The translations under genes were made by a program, and so were the position numbers. This document shows, piece by piece, positions 53,180 through 61,868 of a stretch of DNA of 64,000 nt (the first letter of the stretch is position 1; each line of letters starts with the position of its first letter). A model generated the notes under the pieces. The model worked only from the letters and a program-made list of their open reading frames with translations. It was not told the origin of the DNA and did no database searches. The stretch lies in NCBI GenBank assembly GCA_025992705.1, contig DAJPGJ010000001.1, positions 930,001-994,000 on the forward strand. Reading direction: 5' to 3'. The DNA is from Coriobacteriaceae bacterium. Its GTDB lineage: Bacteria; Actinomycetota; Coriobacteriia; Coriobacteriales; QAMH01.

Positions 53180-54463
53180 GTGAACATCCTCGCGATCATA
53201 TTCTGGTTCATCGTCATTATCGGCGTGCTCACGCTCGTGCATGAGCTTGGCCACTTCATCGCTGCGCGAGCCTTTGGCGTGCGTGTGACCGAGTTCATGA
53301 TCGGCATGCCGGGCCCCAACATCGGCTTCGAGAGAAACGGATGCCGCTACGGTGTCACCTGCATTCCGCTAGGTGGCTACAATCGCATCGCGGGCATGGA
53401 AGGCGATGTCGAGAACCCGAATCTGGCCAAGGTGCTCGCCTACGTATATCGACACGGCACGGCTGACGTATCCCACGTCGCGCTGGGCTGCGACCTCGAT
53501 GCGGAGTCCGCGGAGCTGGCGCTCGTCATTCTGGATGGCTGGGGCTCCATCATCGCGCCCAAGAAGCACGGTCCTGACGATGTCTATTCCGCACCGGCAC
53601 GCGATGGATTCGAGCTTGGGCAGGCACGTGAGGTCGATGATCCGCAAGCGTTGCTCGACGAGGAGCGCTCGCACACCTATCGCGCGCTGTCGTTTCCCAA
53701 GCGGCTCGTCACGCTCTTTGCCGGCCCGTTTATGAACGTGCTGCTTGCCTTCATCCTGCTCATCGTCATCTTCTGCGGCATCGGCTTGACCGTTGCCTCG
53801 ACGACGCTTGGCGATGTCGTCGAGGGCAGTCCCGCGCAAGAGGCGGGTTTGCAGGCGGGTGATACCATCGTTGCCATTGACGGCACCGACGTGCCCGATT
53901 GGCAGACGTTGTCCACCGTCATCGCCGGACTTGCGCCGGGCGAGGCGATAGACGTCGCCTACGAACGCAATGGACAGACGACGAGCACGACGCTCATCGT
54001 CGGGATGGACGAGAACGGCTCGCCGCGCCTCGGCATATACGCTGGCCAGGAGCAGTATCGTCTGCCTATCTGGGAGGCGCTGGGCGCGTCTTGGGAGTAC
54101 CTCGTGCTCACCGTGCAGGGCTACCTCAGCCTCTTCAATCCCTCTACGGCGGGCGAGACGCTCAGTCAGTCGACCTCGGTCGTCGGTATCGCCGTCATGA
54201 GCGAGCGGGCGGCATCTGCCGGCATCGTCCCGCTGCTCTTCATCATCGCAATCGTATCGCTGTCGCTTGCCGTCGTGAACCTGCTGCCCCTGCCACCGCT
54301 TGATGGCGGGCGTATCCTCATCGAGGTCATTCAGCGCGTCACGCATCGCGCGGTGCCGGCGCGCGTCGTCAATGTGATCACCTTTATCGTCATCGCGCTG
54401 CTACTTGTTCTGTTCGTCTTCCTGTTGCGACAAGACATCGTCAATTTCTTCCTGAAGGGGTAG
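53180..54463 (+). CDS. rseP: RseP-type site-2 intramembrane protease (M50) with an inserted domain
   Basis: A 427-aa protein with the metalloprotease motif HELGH (H21, E22, H25) in the first membrane helix, GPNIGF and PLGGYNRIAGM, a central PDZ domain (GDVVEGSPAQEAGLQAGDTIVAIDGTDVPDW) and the third metal ligand in LPPLDGGRILIE (D375) within the last helices. Between GGYNRIAGMEGD and RALSFPKRL lie about 85 extra residues (78-165) whose first part (LAKVLAYVYRHGTADVSHVALGCDLDAESAELALVILDGWG-type helices) resembles a winged helix. Family members cleave anti-sigma factors and signal-peptide remnants. GTG start. The dxr-rseP-ispG order is classic. Confidence 0.93.
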   Translation: MNILAIIFWFIVIIGVLTLVHELGHFIAARAFGVRVTEFMIGMPGPNIGFERNGCRYGVTCIPLGGYNRIAGMEGDVENPNLAKVLAYVYRHGTADVSHVALGCDLDAESAELALVILDGWGSIIAPKKHGPDDVYSAPARDGFELGQAREVDDPQALLDEERSHTYRALSFPKRLVTLFAGPFMNVLLAFILLIVIFCGIGLTVASTTLGDVVEGSPAQEAGLQAGDTIVAIDGTDVPDWQTLSTVIAGLAPGEAIDVAYERNGQTTSTTLIVGMDENGSPRLGIYAGQEQYRLPIWEALGASWEYLVLTVQGYLSLFNPSTAGETLSQSTSVVGIAVMSERAASAGIVPLLFIIAIVSLSLAVVNLLPLPPLDGGRILIEVIQRVTHRAVPARVVNVITFIVIALLLVLFVFLLRQDIVNFFLKG

Positions 54464-54466
54464 CCC

Positions 54467-55555
54467 ATGGACTTCGAAACGCCTCGTAACGCGACGCGTC
54501 GTGTACATGTCGGCAAGGTTGCCGTTGGGGGAGGGGCGCCTGTCAGCGTGCAGTCGATGACCAATATCCCCATGATTGATGGTCCCAACGGCCCGTGGCT
54601 TGACGTTGAGGGCAACCTCGCGCAAATCGAGCGCCTGGCCAAGGCCGGCTGCGAGATTGTTCGCGTTGCCATTCCCAATCGCGCGTCAATCGCGCGTTTC
54701 GGGCAGGTCGCGGAGGCAAGCCCACTGCCCGTCGTTGCCGATGTGCACTTCGATTATCAAATTGCGGTGGGAGCCTGTCATGAGCATGCAGCGGGCCTGC
54801 GCATCAATCCGGGCAATATCGGCGCCATGAACAAGGTCGATGCGGTCATCGAGGCGGCGGGGGAGGCCGGCATTCCCATACGCATCGGTGTCAACGCGGG
54901 CTCGCTCGAGGATGCCCTTGCTGCGCGCAGTGACCTCACCCAAGCGGAGAAGCTCGCGCTCTCGGCCGAGGGCTTCGTGGAGCATTTCCGCGAACGTGAT
55001 TTCGATGACATCGTCGTCTCGGCCAAGGCGCATGACGTGATGACGACCGTGAACGCGTATCGGAGCCTCTCGCGGAGCTTGCCCGAGGTGCCGCTGCACA
55101 TCGGCGTCACGGAAGCCGGCGGTGTGCGCCAGGGTACGATCAAGTCTGCTGCAGGGCTTGGCATGCTGCTTGCCGAGGGCATAGGCGACACCATGCGCGT
55201 CTCGCTCACGGCTGATCCCGTCGAGGAGATTGCCGTGGCCTTCGATATCCTCTCCGCCGTCGACGTGCGCCGCTGCAAGCCCGAAATCGTCTCCTGCCCC
55301 ACGTGCAGCCGCTGCCAGGTCGATCTCATCCCCATCGCCGACGAGGTCACGCGCCGTCTCGCGATGATTAACAAGCCGCTCAAGGTCGCGGTCATGGGCT
55401 GCGTCGTCAACGGGCCGGGCGAGGCGCGCTTCGCCGACGTGGGTGTGGCCTGCGGTCGCGATGAGGGCGTGCTCTTCGCGAAAGGCGAGAAGCTGCGTCG
55501 CGTGCCCGCCGATGCAATCGTCGACGAGCTGTTCGCGCTCATCGAGACGCTTTAA
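54467..55555 (+). CDS. ispG: 4-hydroxy-3-methylbut-2-en-1-yl diphosphate synthase (flavodoxin)
   Basis: A 362-aa GcpE/IspG, the sixth of the seven canonical MEP enzymes: RRVHVGKVAVGGGAPVSVQSMTNIPM at the N-terminus, VADVHFDYQIA, LHIGVTEAGGVRQGTIKSAAGLG and the iron-sulfur cysteines in SCPTCSRCQVD and MGCVVNGPGEA. ATG at 54467 just after the rseP stop. Last gene of the pyrH-to-ispG run. Confidence 0.96.
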   Translation: MDFETPRNATRRVHVGKVAVGGGAPVSVQSMTNIPMIDGPNGPWLDVEGNLAQIERLAKAGCEIVRVAIPNRASIARFGQVAEASPLPVVADVHFDYQIAVGACHEHAAGLRINPGNIGAMNKVDAVIEAAGEAGIPIRIGVNAGSLEDALAARSDLTQAEKLALSAEGFVEHFRERDFDDIVVSAKAHDVMTTVNAYRSLSRSLPEVPLHIGVTEAGGVRQGTIKSAAGLGMLLAEGIGDTMRVSLTADPVEEIAVAFDILSAVDVRRCKPEIVSCPTCSRCQVDLIPIADEVTRRLAMINKPLKVAVMGCVVNGPGEARFADVGVACGRDEGVLFAKGEKLRRVPADAIVDELFALIETL

Positions 55556-55571
55556 GGGAGGGAAAGCCATG

Positions 55572-55740
55572 CCGCCTATTCAGACTTGCTCTCACACCCG
55601 ATGAGCGTTTTTCGCAAAGCTGCTGCGGCGACGCGAAGCTAGTCCTTTAGGGAACTCGCACGCAAAGACCGCGTGCTCAGACAGTCCTCGAACTCGCTTT
55701 GCGAAAAACGCCCATCTGTTCGAGATGTCTGAATATGCGG
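55572..55740 (-). repeat. Core-conserved, arm-variable hairpin element, family H, copy 2
   Basis: Outer arms CCGCCTATTCAGAC (55572-55585) and GTCTGAATATGCGG (55727-55740) pair with one mismatch; inner arms GCGTTTTTCGCAAAGC (55605-55620) and GCTTTGCGAAAAACGC (55696-55711) pair perfectly. On the minus strand the core contains GAGGACTGTCTGAGCACGCG and GGTCTTTGCGTGCGAGTTCC, identical to copy 1 at 20.5 kb, while the arms are unrelated. It fills the 214-bp gap between ispG and trmO. Confidence 0.82.
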
Positions 55741-55769
55741 CAGGCTTTTCCTAGGTTTATGAGGTAATA

Positions 55770-56456
55770 ATGGTTCATTCCGAGACATACGAAATCGAAC
55801 CTATCGCGCACATCCGCACACCGTTTCCCGAGAAGTTCGGGATTCCGCGGCAAAGCGGACTGGTCGCCGAGGCGAAGGGCACCATCGTCTTCGATCCCAA
55901 GTACCGCGACCCCGACGCCCTACGCGGTATCGAGGGATTTAGCCACCTCTGGCTGATCTGGGGATTCTCGGCTGTCGAGCAAGACGGGTTTACGCCGCTC
56001 GTGCGACCACCGCGTCTGGGAGGCAACGAGAAGCGCGGCGTGTTTGCGACACGATCGCCCTTCAGGCCCAACGAGCTCGGGCTGTCCGTCGTCAGGCTCG
56101 AGGGCGTGGAGAAGACGAAAGGCAAGGGTGTGGTTCTGAACGTGAGCGGCGTTGACTTGCTAGACAAGACGCCCATTTACGACATCAAGCCCTATATTCC
56201 CTATGCTGATGCACATCCGGAGGCTTCGGGTGGCTTCGCATCCGACCCTGACGAGGGCGTGCTCATCGTTGATTGCGATGACGAGATTCTGGAGCGCCTG
56301 GACGATGACGCGACGGCCGTATTGGCTGCCCTGGCACGCGATCCACGCCCGGCTTATCACGATAACCCCGAGCGTGTCTACGAGATGCGTTATGGATGCT
56401 GGACCGTGCGTTTCTCCGTCGATGGCGATACCCTCACCGTACATTCGGTGGAATGA
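55770..56456 (+). CDS. trmO: tRNA (N6-threonylcarbamoyladenosine(37)-N6)-methyltransferase TrmO
   Basis: A 228-aa TsaA/TrmO-like protein: IEPIAHIRTPFPEKFGIPRQSG, FSHLWLIWGF, RGVFATRSPFRPNELGLSVVRLEGV and DLLDKTPIYDIKPYIPYADA. Methylates t6A37 to m6t6A in tRNA-Thr, acting after TsaC-dependent t6A synthesis. GAGGTAATA precedes the ATG. Its stop codon is the left edge of a long perfect hairpin. Confidence 0.92.
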   Translation: MVHSETYEIEPIAHIRTPFPEKFGIPRQSGLVAEAKGTIVFDPKYRDPDALRGIEGFSHLWLIWGFSAVEQDGFTPLVRPPRLGGNEKRGVFATRSPFRPNELGLSVVRLEGVEKTKGKGVVLNVSGVDLLDKTPIYDIKPYIPYADAHPEASGGFASDPDEGVLIVDCDDEILERLDDDATAVLAALARDPRPAYHDNPERVYEMRYGCWTVRFSVDGDTLTVHSVE

Positions 56457-56532
56457 TGAGACACATTGGACAGGTACATCTGTCTCATTTGGGTTTAAAT
56501 GAGACAGATGTACCTGTCCAATGTGTCTCATC
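56455..56532. repeat. Perfect 36-bp hairpin between trmO and tRNA-Arg
   Basis: The left arm 56455-56490 is the exact reverse complement of the right arm 56497-56532, with a six-base loop GGGTTT. Each arm contains GGACAGGTACATCTGTCTC-type sequence and its own imperfect internal echo (TGTCTCAT twice). No T-tract follows, so it is not a standard terminator. It begins at the trmO stop codon. Confidence 0.92.
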
Positions 56533-56566
56533 TGCCTTGTCGTTCTCTGCTAGAATACTGCGAGCT

Positions 56567-56642
56567 GGCTCTGTAGCTCAGGGGATAGAGCACCGCTCTC
56601 CTAAAGCGGGTGTCGTACGTTCGAATCGTATCAGGGCCACCA
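56567..56642 (+). tRNA. tRNA-Arg (anticodon CCU), CCA encoded
   Basis: A 76-base cloverleaf: 7-bp acceptor GGCTCTG/CAGGGCC (one G-T wobble), D arm with AGCTCAGGGGATAGAGCA, anticodon stem CCGCT/AGCGG around the loop CTCCTAA with anticodon CCT, T arm GTACGTTCGAATCGTAT, discriminator A and encoded CCA. Reads the AGG codon, which is rare in a GC-rich genome. It is preceded by the long hairpin and followed 70 bp later by nat. Confidence 0.95.
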
Positions 56643-56712
56643 TGAAACCTCAGGCCAGCGGCTTGTGTCGCTGGCCTTTTAATATCGAGTCAACAATGAA
56701 CGAGGAGACCCG

Positions 56713-57516
56713 TTGGACCAGCAACATCTCATCGCCTACTTCGATCGCATCGGCCTTGACGAAGAGCCTACGCGTGATATCGCGGGCATCGGCATGATGC
56801 AGCGGGCCCATCTCGAGACGGTCCCTTTCGAAAACCTCGACATCCTTGCGGGCAAGGTTCCCCTAGATTTGAGCGAAGAGGGGCTTTTCGACAAGATCGT
56901 GGGGCGTGGGCGTGGCGGCATCTGCTACGAGCTCAACTTTCTCTACGCTGCGGCTCTCCATGCTCTCGGCTTCGACCTCGAGCTTAGGGGCGGACGCATT
57001 TACGATGACGGGGACGAATTCGACCATGTCTTTCTCATGGTGACCGACCCCGATAATCCCGCATCGGACCCCTGGATCACGGATGTCGGCTTTGCCTACA
57101 ACATCGCCGCACCCATTCGCTTTACGCCGGGCATCGTACAGGATGACGGGCGCTGCCAGTACCGCATCGACGAGATCGACGTCGATGGCGAGTCCTGGTA
57201 TCACGTCATACGCATCGTCAATGGCGACGAGTCGCTCATGTTCGCCTTCCGCGACGTGGCTCGCGAACCGACCGACTTTGACCCACGCCGCACCTTCTTC
57301 GAGACCGACCCGTCGTCGCGGTTCCTCAAGGGTCCGCTCGTATGCATCGATGGCGAGGAGGGTCGTGTCACGCTTTCCATGCGCCGCATCAAGGAAACGA
57401 GGGATGGCGTGGTCACCGAACGCGATATCGACTATCCTGACGAGTTTGACGACCTGCTCGCGAGTGTCTTCAAGATGCGCGTTAACGATCAAGCGAAACC
57501 AGATGTCATTGCATGA
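56713..57516 (+). CDS. nat: Arylamine N-acetyltransferase
   Basis: A 267-aa NAT with the catalytic triad: Cys71 in RGGICYELN, His in DEFDHVFLM and Asp in WITDVGF. Transfers acetyl from acetyl-CoA to arylamines or hydrazines; in gut actinobacteria and others it can act on drugs. TTG start with GAGGAG 5 bp upstream. Downstream gene overlaps or follows by 14 bp depending on its start. Confidence 0.92.
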   Translation: MDQQHLIAYFDRIGLDEEPTRDIAGIGMMQRAHLETVPFENLDILAGKVPLDLSEEGLFDKIVGRGRGGICYELNFLYAAALHALGFDLELRGGRIYDDGDEFDHVFLMVTDPDNPASDPWITDVGFAYNIAAPIRFTPGIVQDDGRCQYRIDEIDVDGESWYHVIRIVNGDESLMFAFRDVAREPTDFDPRRTFFETDPSSRFLKGPLVCIDGEEGRVTLSMRRIKETRDGVVTERDIDYPDEFDDLLASVFKMRVNDQAKPDVIA

Positions 57517-57530
57517 GAGGGGATGGCACC

Positions 57531-58871
57531 GTGGCCGATAAAAAGAAAGACAAGCGCAAGCAGATTCCGCTGACCGTACGGCCCAACGCCTTTGCCCGCA
57601 CGGAGCGCAAGGCACAGCACGCGATTAGGGAAGTAAGGGAAGACGTCGAAAAGCGCGTAGAGGACTCTGTCGAGCGCATCGAGCATTCTGCCGAGCACTT
57701 TGGCGAGGAGCTGCACGAGACGGTGCCGCCCTCGACCATTCCCAAGGCCAACCGTATCATCGCCGCGCTCATCATCATCTCGCTCGGCATTTCGGTATTG
57801 CAGGTCATCTCGCAATGCGTGCTGAGCTGGGGACACCTGACCGAGCTCTTCACCGGCACGGTCAACAGTTACGGCATCGTCGCCATCGTCTACGGCTTTC
57901 TCGCCGCGCTCAACTTCGCCGGCCTTATTGTTCTCATCAGGCTCGACCGCAAGGGCAAGATATTCGAGGCACGCATGCTCCTGCGTGTGCTCATAGTCTT
58001 CTTGCTTGCCGGCTTGCTTACGAGCGTTGCCCTCAACGGCGTTGTCTGGCTCGAAATCACCTACTTGTTCCAGTTCATCTGTGCCATTGCCTACCAAATC
58101 TACAATGATCCCAACCTCAATCGCGCGCCGGCGTTCAAAAACCCCTTCAAGGAGGGCAAGGAGGCTCGCAAGAAGGTCTACGAGCAAGACCCTGATCGTC
58201 GTGGCTACATCCCGCTTAATTTCTTCAACTTGTTCTGGATTTTCATGACGGCGTGCGTGCTCGGCCTATGCATGGAAATGATCTTCTGCCTGCTCGTCAA
58301 TCACGTCTGGGAGAGTCGCGCAGGGCTTCTATGGGGGCCGTTCTCGCCCATCTATGGCTTCGGCGCCTTGCTCATGACCATTGCGCTCAATCGCATGTGG
58401 TATCGCAATGCGCTCTTCATCTTCGTCGTCTCCGGTCTCATCGGAGCCGCCTTCGAGTTTTTCGTCTCTTGGTACATGCAGACGGCTTTCGGCGTGGTTG
58501 CCTGGGATTATTCCGGCACCTTCCTCTCGATCGACGGCAGAACGGATTTCGCACACGCCTGCGCTTGGGGGCTTTGCGGTCTCGTGTGGATACGCATCCT
58601 CTTGCCCGGCGTCATGCAACTTGTCGATATCATTCCGCTCAAGTGGCGTGCGATCATTACGGTGCTTGTCTTCACGTTCATGGTAGTCAATGCCATCATG
58701 ACCTTGCTCGCACTTGATTGCTGGTCGCAACGTGAGGCTGGCCTGCCCGTCGAGAACGAGGTGCAGGTGTGGTTTAACGAACATTACGATGATGCGTTCA
58801 TGAAGGAACGTTTTTCGACCATGGGCATGAGCGAAGAGAGCGCCTTGCGTGCTCAGCAAAACCTGCACTAG
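57531..58871 (+). CDS. Putative ABC transporter permease-like membrane protein (CmpB family)
   Basis: A 446-aa protein. The basic/charged N-terminus with a coiled-coil stretch (REVREDVEKRVEDSVERIEHSAEHF) is followed by four membrane helices, then a second membrane domain with WGPFSPIYGFGALLMT, FEFFVSWYMQTAFGVVAWDYSG and GRTDFAHACAWGLCG, which I associate with the family annotated ABC_trans_CmpB. No ATPase partner is nearby; function unknown. GTG at 57531 has AGGGG 9 bp upstream. The ATG at 57513 (ATGA overlap with nat) lacks a site but cannot be excluded. Confidence 0.78.
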   Translation: MADKKKDKRKQIPLTVRPNAFARTERKAQHAIREVREDVEKRVEDSVERIEHSAEHFGEELHETVPPSTIPKANRIIAALIIISLGISVLQVISQCVLSWGHLTELFTGTVNSYGIVAIVYGFLAALNFAGLIVLIRLDRKGKIFEARMLLRVLIVFLLAGLLTSVALNGVVWLEITYLFQFICAIAYQIYNDPNLNRAPAFKNPFKEGKEARKKVYEQDPDRRGYIPLNFFNLFWIFMTACVLGLCMEMIFCLLVNHVWESRAGLLWGPFSPIYGFGALLMTIALNRMWYRNALFIFVVSGLIGAAFEFFVSWYMQTAFGVVAWDYSGTFLSIDGRTDFAHACAWGLCGLVWIRILLPGVMQLVDIIPLKWRAIITVLVFTFMVVNAIMTLLALDCWSQREAGLPVENEVQVWFNEHYDDAFMKERFSTMGMSEESALRAQQNLH

Positions 58872-58926
58872 GTCTTGCGTCTATCTGCTAAACTAATGGT
58901 TCCTTTTGTCGAAATCGAGGCGAAGC

Positions 58927-59445
58927 ATGCAAGTTTACACATTTCCCGATCCCGTGTTGCATGAGGTCTGCGAACCGGTCGAACCCGGTGACGAGACCGT
59001 CTTGCGCTATGTCGATAACATGTTCAAGGAGATGTACGGGTCGGATGGTGTCGGCCTTGCCGGGCCGCAGGTTGGCCTGCTCAAACGCATGGTCGTCATC
59101 GATACCGATTACGTGACCGAAGACGAAGACGGCGAGCTTTTGCCCAGTCGTCCGCTCGTGCTCATCAATCCCGAGATTATCGAGCATTCAGATAACAAGA
59201 TTCCCTCGACCGAGGGTTGCCTCTCCCTCCCAGGTCTATCCGTCAACGTGAAGCGCTGGGAGTGGGTGAGGGTCAAATGCCTGGATGCCGATTTCAACGA
59301 GGTCGAGCATTACGGCGAGGATCTCTTCGGAATATGCATGCAACACGAGATGGACCATCTGGACGGCGTGACGCTCATCGAGCGTGCCGATCCCATCGCC
59401 CGTCTCAAGGCGCTCAGGGAATATCGCGTCGCAACTGGCCAGTAG
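58927..59445 (+). CDS. def: Peptide deformylase
   Basis: A 172-aa metalloenzyme removing N-formyl groups: GVGLAGPQVGLLKRMVV (motif 1), EGCLSLPGLSV (motif 2, Cys ligand) and QHEMDHLDGV (motif 3, H140). ATG at 58927 after GAGGCGAAGC gives the standard MQVYTFPDPVL start. First gene of def-fmt-rsmB. Confidence 0.95.
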   Translation: MQVYTFPDPVLHEVCEPVEPGDETVLRYVDNMFKEMYGSDGVGLAGPQVGLLKRMVVIDTDYVTEDEDGELLPSRPLVLINPEIIEHSDNKIPSTEGCLSLPGLSVNVKRWEWVRVKCLDADFNEVEHYGEDLFGICMQHEMDHLDGVTLIERADPIARLKALREYRVATGQ

Positions 59446-59492
59446 GAAAGCTCGCTATCTGGGTCCTGACCGCTGATGGAGGTGGATGCACA

Positions 59493-60452
59493 ATGAATAT
59501 CGTCTTCATGGGCACGCCCTCCTTTGCCCTACCCGCGCTCGATGCGCTCGCGGCATCTCCCGATCATGTCATCAGCGCGGTCTATACGCGTCCCGACGCA
59601 CATGCCGGCCGCGGCAACAAGATGCAGCCGACGCGTGTCAAGATGCGCGCCGAGGAGCTGGGCCTGCCGGTCTTCACGCCCTATTCGCTGCGTGAGGACG
59701 GTGTCGTCGAGCATCTGACCTCGCTTGCCCCCGACGTCATTATCGTGGCGGCGTTCGGTGCGTTGCTCACGCGCGAGGTTCTGGACATTCCCCGTTTTGG
59801 CTGCCTGAACATCCATGGCTCTCTGCTGCCGCGCTGGCGTGGCGCCGCACCGGTACAGCGCGCCATCCTCAATGGCGACGAGCTCGCTGGCGTCTGCCTC
59901 ATGCAGATGGAGGAGGGTCTTGATACGGGTGCCTACCATACGCTCGGTGCAGTCGAGATTGCACACAAGACGACCGAGGAGTTGCTTCACGAGCTTGCCG
60001 AAATCGGTGCTACCGGTTTGCTCGAGGCGCTTCCGCAAGTCGAGGCGGGTACCTACGAGTGGTTCGAGCAGGATACCGAGTTCGTGACCTATGCCGAGAA
60101 GGTTGCCAAGGACGAGACGCTGCTACGCCCCGGCCTTACCAACGCAGAGTTTTTGCGACGCGTGCAGGCCTCCTCGCATCGTACGCCATCCCGTTGCGTG
60201 GTATGCGGACGCCGGGTCACCATCTTGCGCGCCCATCCGGCCGATATCGTCTTGGAGCGCGGCGAGGTCGTGCTCGAGAAGAAGCACATCTATCTTGGCC
60301 TCAAGGGTCGTGCGGTCGAGATTGACGAGGTCAAACCCGAGAACAAGCGCGTGATGTCTGCCCAGTCGTGGATTGCCGGTCTGCACGACTGCGATGATCT
60401 TACCTGGAACGTCCTGCCCGAGTACTACCACAAGCTGCCGGTCTATGGCTAA
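59493..60452 (+). CDS. fmt: Methionyl-tRNA formyltransferase
   Basis: A 319-aa enzyme: NIVFMGTPSFALPALDALA, VVAAFGALLTREVLDIPRFGCLNIHGSLLPRWRGAAPVQRAI (catalytic Asn, His) and the C-terminal OB domain. GGAGG lies 13 bp before the ATG at 59493, a rather long gap; the long open frame upstream overlaps def. Paired with def, which removes the same formyl group. Confidence 0.95.
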   Translation: MNIVFMGTPSFALPALDALAASPDHVISAVYTRPDAHAGRGNKMQPTRVKMRAEELGLPVFTPYSLREDGVVEHLTSLAPDVIIVAAFGALLTREVLDIPRFGCLNIHGSLLPRWRGAAPVQRAILNGDELAGVCLMQMEEGLDTGAYHTLGAVEIAHKTTEELLHELAEIGATGLLEALPQVEAGTYEWFEQDTEFVTYAEKVAKDETLLRPGLTNAEFLRRVQASSHRTPSRCVVCGRRVTILRAHPADIVLERGEVVLEKKHIYLGLKGRAVEIDEVKPENKRVMSAQSWIAGLHDCDDLTWNVLPEYYHKLPVYG

Positions 60453-61650
60453 CGGACGTCGTGCGAGCAAAGCGACGCCTGCTCGCCTGCTCGCTCTCAA
60501 GCTTACCCGCGAGGTTCGTAATCGCGACGCCTACCTGCGCGAGCTCGTGAGCAGTGCACGAGAGACAACGCAGCTTCCTCCCGAAGAGTTCGATTTTGCC
60601 CAGGTGCTCGCCTTTGGTGCCGTGATGTGCCGGGGCACCCTTGACGAGGCTATCAATCGTTCGCTCTCCTCGCCACGTGATGTCAAGCCCAAGGTACGGG
60701 ATGCGTTGCGCATATCAGCCTACGAATTGCTGTTCCTGCACAAAGCCGAGCACGTGGTCGTGGACCAGGGTGTCGAGCTCGTGCGCTGCGTGACGCCACG
60801 CGCTGCGGGTTTTGCCAATGCCGTGCTGCATAAGATGGCCCGTGACGCGCGTGACTTTCCCTGGGGCGATGTGAGTACGGACGATGCCGCCTGGGCGCGT
60901 TCCTTCGGCATGCCGCTGTGGCTCGCCGAGCGTCTCGCTGCGCAGTACGGGCGCGATGTTGCCACGGCGGTCATGGAGGTGGATCTACGACCGGCGCCGC
61001 GCTATCTGCGGGATAACCCGTTTGATCCCGATAACCCCTTCGCCTGCGATCTCTCGGCCCAACGTGTGGCGGACCTTGTGCCGCTTGATGGGACGATGCT
61101 CGAGATAGGGGCGGGGAGAGGCACCAAGACGATGTTGCTGGAGAGCCGGGCGTTCGAGACGCTCGGTCATACGGTACCCATTCATACTGTCGACCTTCAC
61201 GAGTACCGCGCGCGGCTCCATGCCGAGCGCATGCAGCAGGCGGGTATCGAGGACGTGCTCTCGCTCACGGGCGATGCGCGTGATCTTGACGGTATCGATG
61301 GGGTGTTACCGCTTTACGATGCCGTGTTGCTTGACGCGCCGTGTTCGGGAACGGGCACGATGCGCCGTCATCCCGAGATACGCTGGAACCTTACGCCCGA
61401 TGACGTAAGCGACCTCGCGGAGCTGCAACGCGCGTTGCTCGATGAGGCAGCGTGCCACGTTGCCGTGGGTGGCACGCTCGTCTACGCGACCTGTAGCATC
61501 CTCGATGAGGAGAACCAACAGGTCGTCGACACTTTTCTCGCGGCACAGCCACAAGATGCCTGGTGCATCGACGAAGGCTCGTTTGCGACGCTTCCCGCGC
61601 TCGACGGCCCCGATGGCCACTTCGCCGCCGTATTGCAGCGGGTGAAATAG
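60445..61650 (+). CDS. rsmB: 16S rRNA (cytosine(967)-C(5))-methyltransferase RsmB
   Basis: A 401-aa protein: N-terminal NusB-like domain (RLLALKLTREVRNRDAYLRELVSS, VRDALRISAYELLFLHKAEHVVVDQGVELVR) and a SAM methyltransferase domain (DGTMLEIGAGRGTKTMLLE, LDAPCSGTGTMRRHPEIRW, and TCSILDEEN with the catalytic Cys near residue 350). Methylates C967. Somewhat shorter than the 430-450 aa typical. ATG overlaps the fmt stop by 8 bp. Confidence 0.94.
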   Translation: MANGRRASKATPARLLALKLTREVRNRDAYLRELVSSARETTQLPPEEFDFAQVLAFGAVMCRGTLDEAINRSLSSPRDVKPKVRDALRISAYELLFLHKAEHVVVDQGVELVRCVTPRAAGFANAVLHKMARDARDFPWGDVSTDDAAWARSFGMPLWLAERLAAQYGRDVATAVMEVDLRPAPRYLRDNPFDPDNPFACDLSAQRVADLVPLDGTMLEIGAGRGTKTMLLESRAFETLGHTVPIHTVDLHEYRARLHAERMQQAGIEDVLSLTGDARDLDGIDGVLPLYDAVLLDAPCSGTGTMRRHPEIRWNLTPDDVSDLAELQRALLDEAACHVAVGGTLVYATCSILDEENQQVVDTFLAAQPQDAWCIDEGSFATLPALDGPDGHFAAVLQRVK

Positions 61651-61730
61651 TCGCGAACATGTGTGCAGGGAAGTCGTCGAGCGGAGGTCCAAGGGAGCGC
61701 TTGGGCGCGTGGCGCGCCGCCCGATGAGCA

Positions 61731-61825
61731 GAAGCTCCAAAATCGTGAGGCGGTCTTGCGAGGACTGTTTGAGCGCGCTGGTCTTGCGCGCGAGTTCCGC
61801 AGCAGCCGAACGATTTTGGAGCTTC
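61731..61825 (+). repeat. Core-conserved, arm-variable hairpin element, family H, copy 3
   Basis: Perfect 16-bp arms GAAGCTCCAAAATCGT (61731-61746) and ACGATTTTGGAGCTTC (61810-61825) enclose a core (61749-61806) with GGCGGTCTTGCGAGGACTGT and GCGCGCGAGTTCCGCAGCAG, the same as copy 1 with a few substitutions. It lies in the 218-bp gap between convergent rsmB and fbp. Confidence 0.82.
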
Positions 61826-61868
61826 GGGTGCGAATCATTGGCAAGCACCATGCGCCTGAGCGCCACTC

